Notes: generated from the sequence alone by a model not told the origin. A stretch of DNA of 64,000 nt from Neptunomonas marina (GCF_004005935.1 NZ_SACQ01000002.1:538692-602691); one strand, 5' to 3'. Shown: positions 20,980 to 29,873, counted from the first letter of the stretch. Numbers and translations are program-made.

Positions 20980-21711
20980 CTAGCTGACTGCAAGGCCAAC
21001 AAGGTGATAACCGATTAACGTAAAGCCCGCGCCCATCATTAGTACATTGGCAGAGTAGGCATGTTTGAAGAAGCTTGGTTGGCGACGCCAGTAACCCATC
21101 AGAATCAAAATGGCGCTGAGCGCGATCAGTTGCCCCATCTCGACACCAACGTTGAAAGCGATCAGGTTGGGAAGTAACCCATCTTGGGCAATTTCGTAGT
21201 CGATCACTTTGGATGCCAAGCCAAATCCGTGACACAGACCAAAAACCATCGTCATGACACGCGTATTGGGCTGAAAACCAAACCAGCGCTGATAGGCGCC
21301 GAGATTATCTAGCGCTTTGTAAACAACAGAGAGACCAATAATGGCGTCAATAATGTAGCTATTGATTGCCAGATTGAAGTACACGCCGATCACCATTGTG
21401 GTTGAGTGGCCGAGCGCAAACAGGCTGACGTAGAGCGTAATATCCCGCAGCCGGTAGAGAAAAAAGATAATGCCGAGTAGAAACAGTAAATGGTCGTACC
21501 CCGTTACCATATGCTTGGCACCGAGATAGATGAAAGCGATCAGCTTTACGCCGCTGATCTCTTGAATGTAGCCCTTATCACCTTGAGCTACAGCGTGGGC
21601 TAGCGCTTGTTCGCTGATGCCCAGCAGCAGTAGAACAAGCAAAAGCGTGAGGAGGAGCGATAGCGGCGCAATAAATAGGCGCAACGACCCTCGCAACAGT
21701 GCAAGTTGCAT
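20980..21711 (-). CDS. HupE/UreJ-family membrane protein
   Basis: A 243-residue protein with about seven membrane segments. Family motifs are present: GAKHMVTGYDHLLFLLG (about residues 64-80), ALGHSTT (about 98-104), FGLCHGFGLASKV (about 155-167) and FNVGVEMGQ (about 185-193). The conserved His and Asp residues bind Ni2+ or Co2+ in studied HupE/UreJ proteins, which are secondary transporters. No hydrogenase or urease genes are nearby, so another metal role is likely. GGAG lies before the ATG. Confidence 0.82.
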   Translation of the reverse strand: MQLALLRGSLRLFIAPLSLLLTLLLVLLLLGISEQALAHAVAQGDKGYIQEISGVKLIAFIYLGAKHMVTGYDHLLFLLGIIFFLYRLRDITLYVSLFALGHSTTMVIGVYFNLAINSYIIDAIIGLSVVYKALDNLGAYQRWFGFQPNTRVMTMVFGLCHGFGLASKVIDYEIAQDGLLPNLIAFNVGVEMGQLIALSAILILMGYWRRQPSFFKHAYSANVLMMGAGFTLIGYHLVGLAVS

Positions 21712-21756
21712 AAAAAGTCTCCGAAATTGATCGAAATTTACAAATAAATTTGGGCG

Positions 21757-22083
21757 TTAGATAAAACGCGCAGGCTTCGGAGGAGGCTTAGGCACACTGG
21801 CTGCGTGGTTGGAGTAAATGACCTGAATCGCGCTTGTTTCGCGCACAGATGCTAGGTAATAGGTTCCAGGACTGTGGCGGTAGGCGGATGTTTCGTGAAC
21901 GTGATCGGATATATCGTGATGCGCGGAGGCGTCTGTGTGTAACTCGTGTTGGTGCTCAGCGAAATATAACACTGCGATACCATGCGATGACTGCATCCCA
22001 ATCGGCGACAGGATGCCGCCAAAGATAAGCAGAGCGCAGATAGCGATGTAGTTAAGCGACTTTTGCACAGTTACAGTACTCAT
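21757..22083 (-). CDS. Small His-rich exported protein, possibly CzcI-like
   Basis: I start it at the ATG at 22083 (108 residues); an upstream GTG frame start has no ribosome-binding site. A hydrophobic N-terminus (about residues 7-27) suggests export. The middle is His-rich (EHQHELHTDASAHHDISDHVHE), and the C-terminus is proline-rich (PKPPPKPARF). Size and His content recall CzcI-type periplasmic modulators of metal efflux, but no firm family match can be made. It lies 45 nt upstream of the HupE/UreJ gene on the same strand. Confidence 0.6.
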   Translation of the reverse strand: MSTVTVQKSLNYIAICALLIFGGILSPIGMQSSHGIAVLYFAEHQHELHTDASAHHDISDHVHETSAYRHSPGTYYLASVRETSAIQVIYSNHAASVPKPPPKPARFI

Positions 22084-22253
22084 GAAACGTATCACGACGA
22101 CCAGAATGGATGCCAACCGCGGCGATAAGTTCCCCACAGCGGATATTATTGATCTACATTCACACTACTATAACATCGTACTTGCCGCACTTATCAGTTG
22201 GCAGAGGATACAGTAGGATGCGTAAAAACCTCCCAAAGTAGGATAATAAGATA

Positions 22254-23744
22254 ATGGATGCGGTTACTTCTTTTGCGGTCAATTTCATTGCCGTTGTTGG
22301 CGTTATTTTTCTATTAGTCATCGCCGGTCTGCTGACTACTGCTGCTGTACTTTACTATCAAGATAAACAACAAACTGCCCAGACGATTCGCCGCAACTAC
22401 CCTCTTATTGGGCGCTTCAGGTATCTGTTTGAGCACCTTGGCGAGTTCTTTCGCCAGTACTTTTTTGCGATGGACCGAGAAGAGCTACCTTTTAACCGCG
22501 CGCAACGTAGCTGGGTGTATCGGGCCGCCAAAGGGGTAGATAACACCATTGCGTTTGGTTCGACTAAAGATCTGCGTAAACCTGGCACCTACTACTTTTT
22601 GAACTGCCCGTTTCCAACCTTGGAGGAAGATGCAGCGCCTACGCAAACGATGGTAATCGGCCCCTTCTGTGAGCAGCCCTATGAAGCCGCTTCGTTTTTT
22701 AATATCTCTGGAATGAGTTATGGCGCATTGTCTAAACCTGCGGTGCAAGCTTTATCGCGTGGTGCCGCCAAAGCGGGTTGCTGGATGAACACCGGTGAGG
22801 GTGGGTTGTCGCCATTCCACTTGGAAGGTGGTTGTGATCTGGTGTATCAGATCGGGACTGCGAAATACGGTGTTCGTGATGCTGAAGGTCAGTTGAGTGA
22901 TGAAAAGCTCAAGGAGAAAGCATCGATTGGCCAAGTGAAGATGTTCGAAATTAAGCTCAGCCAAGGCGCGAAGCCCGGAAAGGGCGGCATCCTGCCTGCG
23001 GAGAAAGTTAATCGAGATATTGCTGAGATTCGTGGTATACCCGAAGGTAAAGCGTCGATTAGTCCGAACCGCCATCCCGATATAGGCTCAGTTGCTGATC
23101 TGCTAGATATGGTTGAGCGGGTTCGTCGAGTAACCGGTAAACCTTGCGGCTTTAAGCTTGTTTTGGGCACCACCGCATGGATTGATGAGTTCTGCCAAAC
23201 CGTGATCGAGCGTGGTATTGAACGCGCGCCAGACTTCATAACATTAGACAGTGCAGACGGCGGCACTGGCGCAGCCCCCATGCCATTGATGGACAACGTG
23301 GGTTTGCCGCTGCGCGAAAGCTTACCTTTGCTGGTGGATAAGTTAGCTCAACATGGCTTACGTAGCCGAGTACGTCTTGTTGTTTCCGGTAAGATGATCA
23401 ACCCAACAGATGTGGCCGCAGCGATCTGTCTTGGTGCTGATTTTGTCGTTTCGGCGCGTGGCTTTATGTTCTCTCTCGGATGCATACAGGCGTTACAGTG
23501 CAACAAAAACACCTGCCCAACGGGTATCACTACCCATGACCCCGAGCTTCAACAAGGTCTTGTGCCAGATGATAAAGCGGAGCGTGTCTACAAGTACCAT
23601 AACAAGCTGGTACACGAGGTGGAGATGATTGCACACTCATGTGGAGCGCCCGAGCCGCGTCAGCTCAAGCGCCACCATGCTGCGGTTGTGTTAGGGGATG
23701 GGCAGTCTGTGCCGCTGAATATCTTATATTCAGATGCGTCTTAG
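22254..23744 (+). CDS. FMN-binding glutamate synthase family protein
   Basis: A 496-residue protein with an N-terminal membrane helix (about residues 9-33) and a domain like the FMN/central region of glutamate synthase large subunit. Motifs include FNISGMSYGALSKPAVQALS, NTGEGG, TLDSADGGTGAAP and CIQALQCNKNTCPTGI; in GltB the last region carries Fe-S cysteines. No glutaminase domain is present, so it cannot be a full GOGAT. Such stand-alone proteins occur in many proteobacteria and their reaction is unknown. The stop is only 4 nt from the stop of the convergent small gene. Confidence 0.85.
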   Translation: MDAVTSFAVNFIAVVGVIFLLVIAGLLTTAAVLYYQDKQQTAQTIRRNYPLIGRFRYLFEHLGEFFRQYFFAMDREELPFNRAQRSWVYRAAKGVDNTIAFGSTKDLRKPGTYYFLNCPFPTLEEDAAPTQTMVIGPFCEQPYEAASFFNISGMSYGALSKPAVQALSRGAAKAGCWMNTGEGGLSPFHLEGGCDLVYQIGTAKYGVRDAEGQLSDEKLKEKASIGQVKMFEIKLSQGAKPGKGGILPAEKVNRDIAEIRGIPEGKASISPNRHPDIGSVADLLDMVERVRRVTGKPCGFKLVLGTTAWIDEFCQTVIERGIERAPDFITLDSADGGTGAAPMPLMDNVGLPLRESLPLLVDKLAQHGLRSRVRLVVSGKMINPTDVAAAICLGADFVVSARGFMFSLGCIQALQCNKNTCPTGITTHDPELQQGLVPDDKAERVYKYHNKLVHEVEMIAHSCGAPEPRQLKRHHAAVVLGDGQSVPLNILYSDAS

Positions 23745-23748
23745 CGGG

Positions 23749-23958
23749 CTATTCTAGCTCTCCGAACCACGCGTCTTGGTCGATATCTTCGGCCAAGCGC
23801 AGCGCTTCTTTGTGCTCTTCTATGGCACGCCGAGCAGCTAACAGCCGTTTGGAAGCGAGCTGTTTGCTCTTGATCTTCTCCTCTTCCTCAAAGCCAATTA
23901 ATGTATCAATCACTTCAATCTGCACATTGCTCAGATCGCTGGTTTTTTGATTTAACAT
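23749..23958 (-). CDS. Small charged protein, PA3496-like
   Basis: A 69-residue acidic/basic helical protein started at the ATG at 23958 (GAGG 9 nt upstream); the in-frame TTG just before it touches the Shine-Dalgarno and is unlikely. The C-terminal segment SKRLLAARRAIEEHKEALRLAEDI resembles the PA3496 family of small proteins proposed to act in envelope integrity. The family link is tentative. There is no signal peptide or membrane segment. Confidence 0.6.
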   Translation of the reverse strand: MLNQKTSDLSNVQIEVIDTLIGFEEEEKIKSKQLASKRLLAARRAIEEHKEALRLAEDIDQDAWFGELE

Positions 23959-24133
23959 AGTCGTCAACCTCGCTCATTCCTCTGAGTACCAGCCGAATTT
24001 TATGCCTCAGGACAGGTCCTCAGGATACATCAACACTATATATCTAGCGAAAAGCTGCTCACTTTTCAACCAGGTTTAGGCTAAAGGTTAGTCAGCTTAT
24101 CTTGCAGAAATATGACAATAAGGCAGGCGTTTA

Positions 24134-25009
24134 TCAGGGGCGACGAGGTGGAATTCGCTTCTCTTGCTGGCGCAAGCTGCGCAAGCTGCGCTTGATGGTC
24201 TTGAGGTGATCCAGTAGTTGCGGGCCGAGTCGCATGGCAACACCAACCGCTAGTACATCGATAACAACCAAGTGGAGCACGCGGGATGACATCAGGGTGC
24301 TCAGGTCTTTATCTTCCTCGACATCGATATGGATCGCGATGCTCGCCATCTCGGCCAGCGGGGTATTGCTTGGACACAGGGCTATCACCGTTGCGCCGGT
24401 TTCGCGCACAAGCTTGACCGTGTGCAGCAGGTCTTTAGTGCGGCCTGTTTGGGAGATCGCAACCACCACATCATTCTTAGTCAGTGAGACCGCTGAGATG
24501 GTCTGCATATGAGGGTCAGAGTACGCGGCTGCAGAGATCTGCAAGCGGTAGAACTTGTGCTGAGCATCGCTACAGACAGCGGCAGAGGCGCCGAAGCCGT
24601 AGAACTCGATCCGTTTAGCATTCACCAACGCTTCTATGGCGCGCTCCAGATCGTGTGCTTCAAGTTGGTCACGGATATTGATCATGTTGCCGATCATCGA
24701 GTCGAAGATTTTCTGCTTGAACTGTGCAACAGTATCTTTCGAGTCGAGGGCAAATTGTTCGAAGTTTGCGTTGCTTGCTAAGCCTTGAGCTAGCGTGAGT
24801 TTGAAATCTTGGAAACCATCATAGTGTAGACCCCGGCAAAAGCGCACCACGGTTGGCTCACTGACATTGGCTTCGGATGCGAGGTCGACGATCCGCATAT
24901 GGATCACCTCGTTTGGGTGCGCCAAAACGTAGTCGGCTACCTTTTGCTCCGATTTTCGCAGCTTAGGCCGTGCATCTTCGATTGATTTCAGCAGGTTCGA
25001 GGAGTTCAA
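24134..25009 (-). CDS. hexR: HexR-like RpiR-family transcriptional regulator
   Basis: A 291-residue regulator with an N-terminal RpiR-type HTH (residues 1-77; VSEPTVVRFCRGLHYDGFQDFK) and a C-terminal SIS sugar-phosphate domain (FYGFGASAAVCSDAQHKFYRL, ISQTGRTKDL). This arrangement and wording match HexR, which senses 2-keto-3-deoxy-6-phosphogluconate and controls central carbon genes. The only usable start is a TTG at 25009 with no clear Shine-Dalgarno; a stop lies upstream without ATG or GTG. No edd/zwf genes are adjacent. It is divergent from a TRAP binding-protein gene. Confidence 0.75.
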   Translation of the reverse strand: MNSSNLLKSIEDARPKLRKSEQKVADYVLAHPNEVIHMRIVDLASEANVSEPTVVRFCRGLHYDGFQDFKLTLAQGLASNANFEQFALDSKDTVAQFKQKIFDSMIGNMINIRDQLEAHDLERAIEALVNAKRIEFYGFGASAAVCSDAQHKFYRLQISAAAYSDPHMQTISAVSLTKNDVVVAISQTGRTKDLLHTVKLVRETGATVIALCPSNTPLAEMASIAIHIDVEEDKDLSTLMSSRVLHLVVIDVLAVGVAMRLGPQLLDHLKTIKRSLRSLRQQEKRIPPRRP

Positions 25010-25247
25010 CGTAGGGCCACATTCAACGCTAACAACTAAAGTGAGCCTTTAGTATATCAGCGAAACGTAAAACCCCCTAACGTGTGGCGGCGAGTGCCCC
25101 TGTGAGAATGGCGATAAGTCGCTGTTGTGTCAGTAATTTCACGTACGTATTAGCAAAGGGCTATACAGGATTGCAGGGGGGTAGGGTGCATGCTATGTTC
25201 AAACTACTATCCTGAAAAAATGAATAACGAATAAAGGGAGTAGATCA

Positions 25248-26327
25248 GTGAAGCGTCGTCAATTTTTGAAAGGTGCAGGTGCTACAGCGGTAGCTACTGG
25301 CGCCATGATGTCTACAACTGCTCAGGCAGCACCTGAGTTCAAATGGAAAATGGTGACTACGTGGCCGAAGAACTTCCCTGGCTTGGGAACGGGCGCGAAT
25401 AACCTAGCTAAGCTCATCAACGAAATGACAGGTGGCCGCGTACAGGTAAAAGTGTACGGCGCCAAAGAGCTTGTTGGTGCGTTGGAGATCTTCGATGCCG
25501 TATCACGTGGTACCGCGGAAATGGGACATGGCGCCTCTTACTACTGGAAGGGTAAGAGCCGCGCAGCTCAGTTCTTCGCCGCTGTACCCTTTGGCCTAAC
25601 GGCTCAGGAGATGAACAGCTGGCTTTACCACGGTGGTGGTATGGAGCTGTGGGAAGAAGTTTATGCTGAATTCGGCCTTGTGCCGGGTGCTGCAGGTAAC
25701 ACAGGCGTTCAGATGGGCGGTTGGTTCAACAAAGAGATTAACTCTGTTGACGACCTAAAAGGCCTGAAAATGCGTATGCCGGGTCTCGGTGGTGAAGTCT
25801 TGAAACGTGCCGGCGGTACACCAGTCTTGTTGCCGGGTGGTGAAATCTTCCCATCACTACAATCAGGGGCGATTGATGCGACTGAGTGGGTGGGCCCATA
25901 CAACGATGCCGCGTTCGGTTTGCACAAAGCTGCTAAGTTCTACTACTACCCAGGTTGGCATGAGCCAGGCACAACGCTGGAATGCTTCGTCAATAAAGAA
26001 GCACTTGAAGCGCTTCCTAAGGACTTGCAAGTATTGGTACGTAACGCGATTCGAGTTGCTAACCAAGACATGCTGGCTGACTTCACGGCGAAGAATAACC
26101 GCTCTCTTGAGCAGTTGGTTAAAGAACAAGGCGTGCAACTGCGTAAGTTCCCAGATGATGTTCTTAGCAAGCTGAAGCAACTCTCTGACGAAGTGGTTGC
26201 AGAAGAGGCGGCTAAAGACGAAATGACGAAGAAAGTTTATGAGTCATTCGTTCAGTTCCGTGATCAAGCAACGAAATGGCACCAAGTGTCTGAACAAGCA
26301 TATCTGAATGCACGTAACCCTGTGTAA
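25248..26327 (+). CDS. TRAP transporter substrate-binding protein, DctP/TakP-like, Tat-exported
   Basis: A 359-residue periplasmic binding protein. It begins with a twin-arginine signal (KRRQFLKG, then a hydrophobic stretch to TAQA near residue 27), so it should travel through the Tat system encoded at the right end of this window. The body has TRAP features: KMVTTWPKNFPGLGTGANNL, the DLKGLKMRMPG signature (about residue 167), and NDAAFGLHKAAKFYYYPGWHE. It is closest in feel to TakP-type binders of 2-oxo acids; the ligand is inferred. GTG start with AAGGGAG upstream. A terminator follows. Confidence 0.88.
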   Translation: MKRRQFLKGAGATAVATGAMMSTTAQAAPEFKWKMVTTWPKNFPGLGTGANNLAKLINEMTGGRVQVKVYGAKELVGALEIFDAVSRGTAEMGHGASYYWKGKSRAAQFFAAVPFGLTAQEMNSWLYHGGGMELWEEVYAEFGLVPGAAGNTGVQMGGWFNKEINSVDDLKGLKMRMPGLGGEVLKRAGGTPVLLPGGEIFPSLQSGAIDATEWVGPYNDAAFGLHKAAKFYYYPGWHEPGTTLECFVNKEALEALPKDLQVLVRNAIRVANQDMLADFTAKNNRSLEQLVKEQGVQLRKFPDDVLSKLKQLSDEVVAEEAAKDEMTKKVYESFVQFRDQATKWHQVSEQAYLNARNPV

Positions 26328-26342
26328 GTGATGATGATTGCT

Positions 26343-26370
26343 AAAAGCCGCTCAATAGAGCGGCTTTTTT
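26343..26370 (+). terminator. Terminator after the TRAP binding protein gene
   Basis: AAAAGCCGCTC-AATA-GAGCGGCTTTT followed by further T; perfect 11-bp stem. Confidence 0.93.
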
Positions 26371-26414
26371 GTGCCTGCCTTTTAGGCTTTAGCTGCCAGC
26401 GCAGAGGCTTAGGC

Positions 26415-26443
26415 ATAAAAAAGCCACCTTGAAAGGTGGCTTT
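26415..26443 (-). terminator. Terminator of the dctQM operon
   Basis: AAAGCCACCTT-GA-AAGGTGGCTTT; on the minus strand it ends in a run of six T. It lies just after the leftward permease gene and is separate from the rightward terminator 45 nt away. Confidence 0.9.
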
Positions 26444-26457
26444 GACACCATTGTTTT

Positions 26458-27837
26458 CTAGCCGTAGACAACCTCTGGTAGCCAAGTGGCTAACGATGGC
26501 CATGCGGCCAGCAAGCCAAGCATACAGAGCTGAATAACGATGAATGGAATAACACCCTTGTATATCTGCATGGTCGCGATCGATTCCGGTGCAACACCTC
26601 GCAAATAGAAGAGCGCAAACCCGAACGGCGGTGTCAGGAATGACGTTTGGAGGTTAAGCGCAATCATGATACCTAGCCATACTGGGTCCAGTCCCATGGT
26701 GAGCAGAATAGGCGCAACGATTGGCACGACAACGAATGTGATCTCGATAAAGTCGAGGAAGAAGCCGAGCAAGAACATCACGAGCATCACAACAACCAAG
26801 GCACCCCACATACCACCGGGTAGATCGGTCAGGAATTCGCGAACCAGGTCGTCGCCGCCGTAGCCGCGGAATACGAGAGAGAAGATCGATGCACCCACCA
26901 AAATGATAAACACCATGGAGCTAACCTGAGTGGTGGAGCGCATCACTTCGTTGAGTACTTTAAGATTGAAGCTGCGCTTAAATATCGACAGTACAATCGC
27001 ACCAACAGCACCTACAGCCGCAGCTTCAGTGGGTGTCGCCAGGCCTCCAAGGATTGAACCGAGTACTAAGCCGATCAGCATAATAGGTGGCAGTAACACC
27101 TTCATAACTTTACCGGGTAGCTCTGCACGTGAGCCACGATCCTCTTCAGGAATAGCAGGTACGGTTTCAGGGGCCGCGACCGCTTTGTAAACCAAGTAGA
27201 GAATGTAAGCCAAAACAAGCAACAAACCGGGTATTAATGCACCTAAGAAGAGGTCGCCGACGGTAACGGTTTCGGGTGAAAAGATACCTTGGTCGATCTG
27301 TGCTTGTTGGTAAGCTGAGCTGATAACATCGCCCAGTAACACCAATACAATTGAGGGTGGGATTATCTGGCCGAGCGTACCTGACGCACAGATGACACCG
27401 GTAGCAACCTGTGGGTCATAACCGCGTCGTAGCATGGTTGGCAGTGACAACAAGCCCATGGTAACAACGGTTGCGCCCACGATACCGGTACTCGCAGCGA
27501 GCAGCATGCCCACCACCGTGACAGAGATACCCAAGCCTCCACGTATTGGACCGAACAGAGACGCCATCGTATCGAGCAGTTCCTCTGCGATCTTGGACTT
27601 CTCGAGCATAACGCCCATAAAGACGAACAGCGGGACGGCTATTAAGACCTCGTTATTCATGATGCCAATTAGACGGTTCGGGATCGCCTCTAGGAATACG
27701 GCATCAAAGTGGCCGGTTGCTGCACCTACGGCGGCGAAAAGCAACCCAGTTCCGGCCAGTGAGAAGGCGACTGAGTAGCCCATCAGCAGTACGAGTACAG
27801 CCGCTAAAAATAGGAAAAGAGATAGATACTCGATCAT
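26458..27837 (-). CDS. dctM: TRAP transporter large permease (DctM)
   Basis: A 459-residue membrane protein with about 12 hydrophobic segments, the ion-coupled transport subunit of a tripartite ATP-independent periplasmic transporter. Typical features are GIVGATVVTMGLLSLPTMLRRGY, ASGTLGQIIPPSIVLVLLG and the C-terminal NLQTSFLTPPFGFALFYL. The length is at the upper end for DctM because of a cytoplasmic loop near residues 210-240. The ATG overlaps the dctQ stop by 4 nt. Confidence 0.92.
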   Translation of the reverse strand: MIEYLSLFLFLAAVLVLLMGYSVAFSLAGTGLLFAAVGAATGHFDAVFLEAIPNRLIGIMNNEVLIAVPLFVFMGVMLEKSKIAEELLDTMASLFGPIRGGLGISVTVVGMLLAASTGIVGATVVTMGLLSLPTMLRRGYDPQVATGVICASGTLGQIIPPSIVLVLLGDVISSAYQQAQIDQGIFSPETVTVGDLFLGALIPGLLLVLAYILYLVYKAVAAPETVPAIPEEDRGSRAELPGKVMKVLLPPIMLIGLVLGSILGGLATPTEAAAVGAVGAIVLSIFKRSFNLKVLNEVMRSTTQVSSMVFIILVGASIFSLVFRGYGGDDLVREFLTDLPGGMWGALVVVMLVMFLLGFFLDFIEITFVVVPIVAPILLTMGLDPVWLGIMIALNLQTSFLTPPFGFALFYLRGVAPESIATMQIYKGVIPFIVIQLCMLGLLAAWPSLATWLPEVVYG

Positions 27838-28385
27838 ACTGGGTGCTCCGAAACATCTTCCTCTAACAGGTGGCCTTGACCCGTTAATACAAGAATACAG
27901 CGACCTAATTCCGCAATCCCTTGGAGAATCATTAGCGTTGGCATTACCACAAGCGCACTCTTCAGTAAGTACCTAAAGTCCAAACCGCCAGCTTCTTGTG
28001 ACCCCTCTTTGAGTTCCCATGAGCTGGCTACATAGTCCCAAGAGATGTAACCGATAAAACCGGCCACAGGAATCAGCAGGAACAGAGTACCGATGATGTT
28101 GATGATCGCTTTGTTACGCTCTGAAAGCGGGCGATAGAAGATATCAACACGCACGTGGCCATCATGCTTAAGCGTATATGCTGCACCTAATAGGAACACG
28201 AAGCTGTGCATGTAAATGACCGATTCTTGAAGCGCCACGTTTCCGATACTCAGGACGTAGCGCATAACAACGATGACAAAGGTGACGATGACCATGAGCA
28301 GGGTTAGCCAAGCGATAAGCTTGCCGGTCCACTCGCTGAGGCAATCGATCCCTTTGACTAAGGGGATAAGAAAGCTGCTTTGCAT
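27834..28385 (-). CDS. dctQ: TRAP transporter small permease (DctQ)
   Basis: A 183-residue membrane protein with four hydrophobic segments, the small subunit that pairs with DctM. I choose the ATG at 28385 because GAGAAGA lies 3 nt upstream; an in-frame ATG 15 nt earlier has none. LQESVIYMHSFVFLLGAAYTLKHDGHVRVDIFY is the recognisable DctQ core (in two stretches near residues 52-85). dctQ and dctM run toward dctP instead of following it. Confidence 0.88.
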   Translation of the reverse strand: MQSSFLIPLVKGIDCLSEWTGKLIAWLTLLMVIVTFVIVVMRYVLSIGNVALQESVIYMHSFVFLLGAAYTLKHDGHVRVDIFYRPLSERNKAIINIIGTLFLLIPVAGFIGYISWDYVASSWELKEGSQEAGGLDFRYLLKSALVVMPTLMILQGIAELGRCILVLTGQGHLLEEDVSEHPV

Positions 28386-28551
28386 TATTCTTCTCGTCAT
28401 TTTGCAAAAGGGTTACGGATTCTGAAAAAGTATATCAACAAAGGTATGAGTTATTTATCCGTAAAACCACGGTTTCCTTTCAGAGTAGCTGCAAATCCGC
28501 TGAAATATCATACAATAGGGGCCTCATCAGACGTGGAAAGAGATCATTCAC

Positions 28552-29160
28552 ATGACAGACCGACTACCTGTAGAGGGGCAACTGCGGACTTTGGACCATA
28601 TCAAGCTCGCCGCATACTGCGCAGCGTTGACCGAGCGGCAGTTTCCGAACTTTGCTTTGTTCAGTAGCCTTGTGGAGTTTGGTGATCAAAAGCAGCTAGC
28701 TACGATTTTGGATGGCGTTTGGCAGTCGTTGGTACCGGGCGGCGCGAAGATGAACTTCGAGGTGCAGCTGGATAAAGTCGAAAACAATATGCCAGATCTG
28801 GATGAGTTTGAGATGTATGGTGCATCACCTGCGCTGGATGCGGTGGTATCACTTTACTCAACGCTAGTTTGCCTACTGGAGGCGGACGTTGATGAAGCGG
28901 TTGCTGTAGGCAACGTATCCCGTGAAGCTGTTGCCACCTTTATTGAAGTCTCTGAAGGCGATGATCAGATGTCTGATGAAGAGATTATCCGCTTCATTAC
29001 CAACCACGAACTGATGATCCAAGAAGATGAGTTCCAAGAGACAGTTGTCGAGCGCCTGCTCAATACTAAACAACTGGACCGAGACTTCGTGAAGTCGCTC
29101 CGTGAGCTGGCACGCAATGAAGGCTTTAGCAATATTGGCATCAGCACAGAAGATATCTAA
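28552..29160 (+). CDS. DUF416/YjaG-family protein
   Basis: A soluble 202-residue protein of the DUF416 (YjaG) family, recognisable by AAYCAALTERQFPNFALFS near the N-terminus and GASPALDAVVSLYSTL near residue 90. It is acidic and mostly helical. No enzymatic activity is known for the family. The stop overlaps the next gene by 1 nt (TAATG), so the small membrane protein that follows is probably cotranslated. Confidence 0.82.
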   Translation: MTDRLPVEGQLRTLDHIKLAAYCAALTERQFPNFALFSSLVEFGDQKQLATILDGVWQSLVPGGAKMNFEVQLDKVENNMPDLDEFEMYGASPALDAVVSLYSTLVCLLEADVDEAVAVGNVSREAVATFIEVSEGDDQMSDEEIIRFITNHELMIQEDEFQETVVERLLNTKQLDRDFVKSLRELARNEGFSNIGISTEDI

Positions 29161-29417
29161 TGTTACGCGTCGGACTCATCCTGCTGGTGCTGCCATGCTT
29201 GGCGCTCATGGCAGGCTTTATGTATGAACAAAGCAGCGTTAACGATTGCTTGTCCAGTGGTGGTAGTTTCAACTACAGCCTAATGGCGTGCGATATGGAT
29301 AACCAGCACCCCTTTGTGCCTTACATGGCACGTCATCCTCTTGCAGTGAACGGCGGTATGCTGGTGGCTGTGTTAGGTCTCTTTATGTGTATTTTTGGTC
29401 TCTACAGGCGTCGTTAA
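29160..29417 (+). CDS. Small membrane protein of unknown function
   Basis: An 85-residue protein with two hydrophobic segments (about residues 4-21 and 60-80) flanking a loop with two cysteines (NDCLSSGGSFNYSLMACDMD). A short basic tail (YRRR) suggests both ends are cytoplasmic and the cysteine loop periplasmic, where a disulfide could form. I do not recognise a family. Its ATG overlaps the DUF416 stop, and the next gene is 24 nt downstream. Confidence 0.65.
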   Translation: MLRVGLILLVLPCLALMAGFMYEQSSVNDCLSSGGSFNYSLMACDMDNQHPFVPYMARHPLAVNGGMLVAVLGLFMCIFGLYRRR

Positions 29418-29441
29418 CGGCCCCGCTGATAAGGAACTGTC

Positions 29442-29873
29442 ATGGCAAAAAAAGTGTGGTTGGGAGCGCTGCTTCTAGTTGTCGTTGCTACATCCCTGTT
29501 TTGGCTGAATCGCGATGCATGGTTAGCGGACTTTAACGCTGAACGTGCCGAGCAAAAAGAACAGTATCAACGTGCTGGGCTCGATTTTGGTAAGCAGAAC
29601 GACCAGCAAGCGTGTTTAAATGAGGCGCTGCAGTCCTTTGATGGTTGCCTCGGATATAGCTGTACCGTCAATAACGGTGTATTTCTCAAAGCCTGTCTAA
29701 GCCAAGCAAGCGCAACACCAGGCTTCTGTGATGGCGTGCCGGAGTTCCGAGAGAAGCCAACTGAAGATGACAAATCTTGGGCGAAATATTTTTGTTGGGA
29801 TAACAATATTCGTGGCGAGGGTTGTCGATTACTGATGCGCCAGCAAGCATTTTTCTGCTCTAATCCCCCTTAA
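29442..29873 (+). CDS. Cys-rich exported or membrane-anchored protein of unknown function
   Basis: A 143-residue protein with an N-terminal signal or anchor (residues 5-21) and a periplasmic part holding eight cysteines (in QQACLNEA, DGCLGYSC, KACLSQ, GFCDG, YFCWD, EGCRLL, FFCSN). The even number suggests four disulfides, fitting a DsbA-dependent periplasmic protein. No family is recognised. AGGA precedes the ATG. It follows the small membrane protein and is separated by 188 bp from the GTPase gene. Confidence 0.68.
   Translation: MAKKVWLGALLLVVVATSLFWLNRDAWLADFNAERAEQKEQYQRAGLDFGKQNDQQACLNEALQSFDGCLGYSCTVNNGVFLKACLSQASATPGFCDGVPEFREKPTEDDKSWAKYFCWDNNIRGEGCRLLMRQQAFFCSNPP

Noticed and set aside
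22140..22200. Possible Zur box upstream of the His-rich gene
   Set aside because: A TATAACATC half-site is present, but there is no matching inverted half at the right spacing.
25100..25200. Possible HexR box (GTAATTTCAC) upstream of the TRAP binding-protein gene
   Set aside because: Only one half resembles TGTAATTAAATTACA; the other half is not recognisable.
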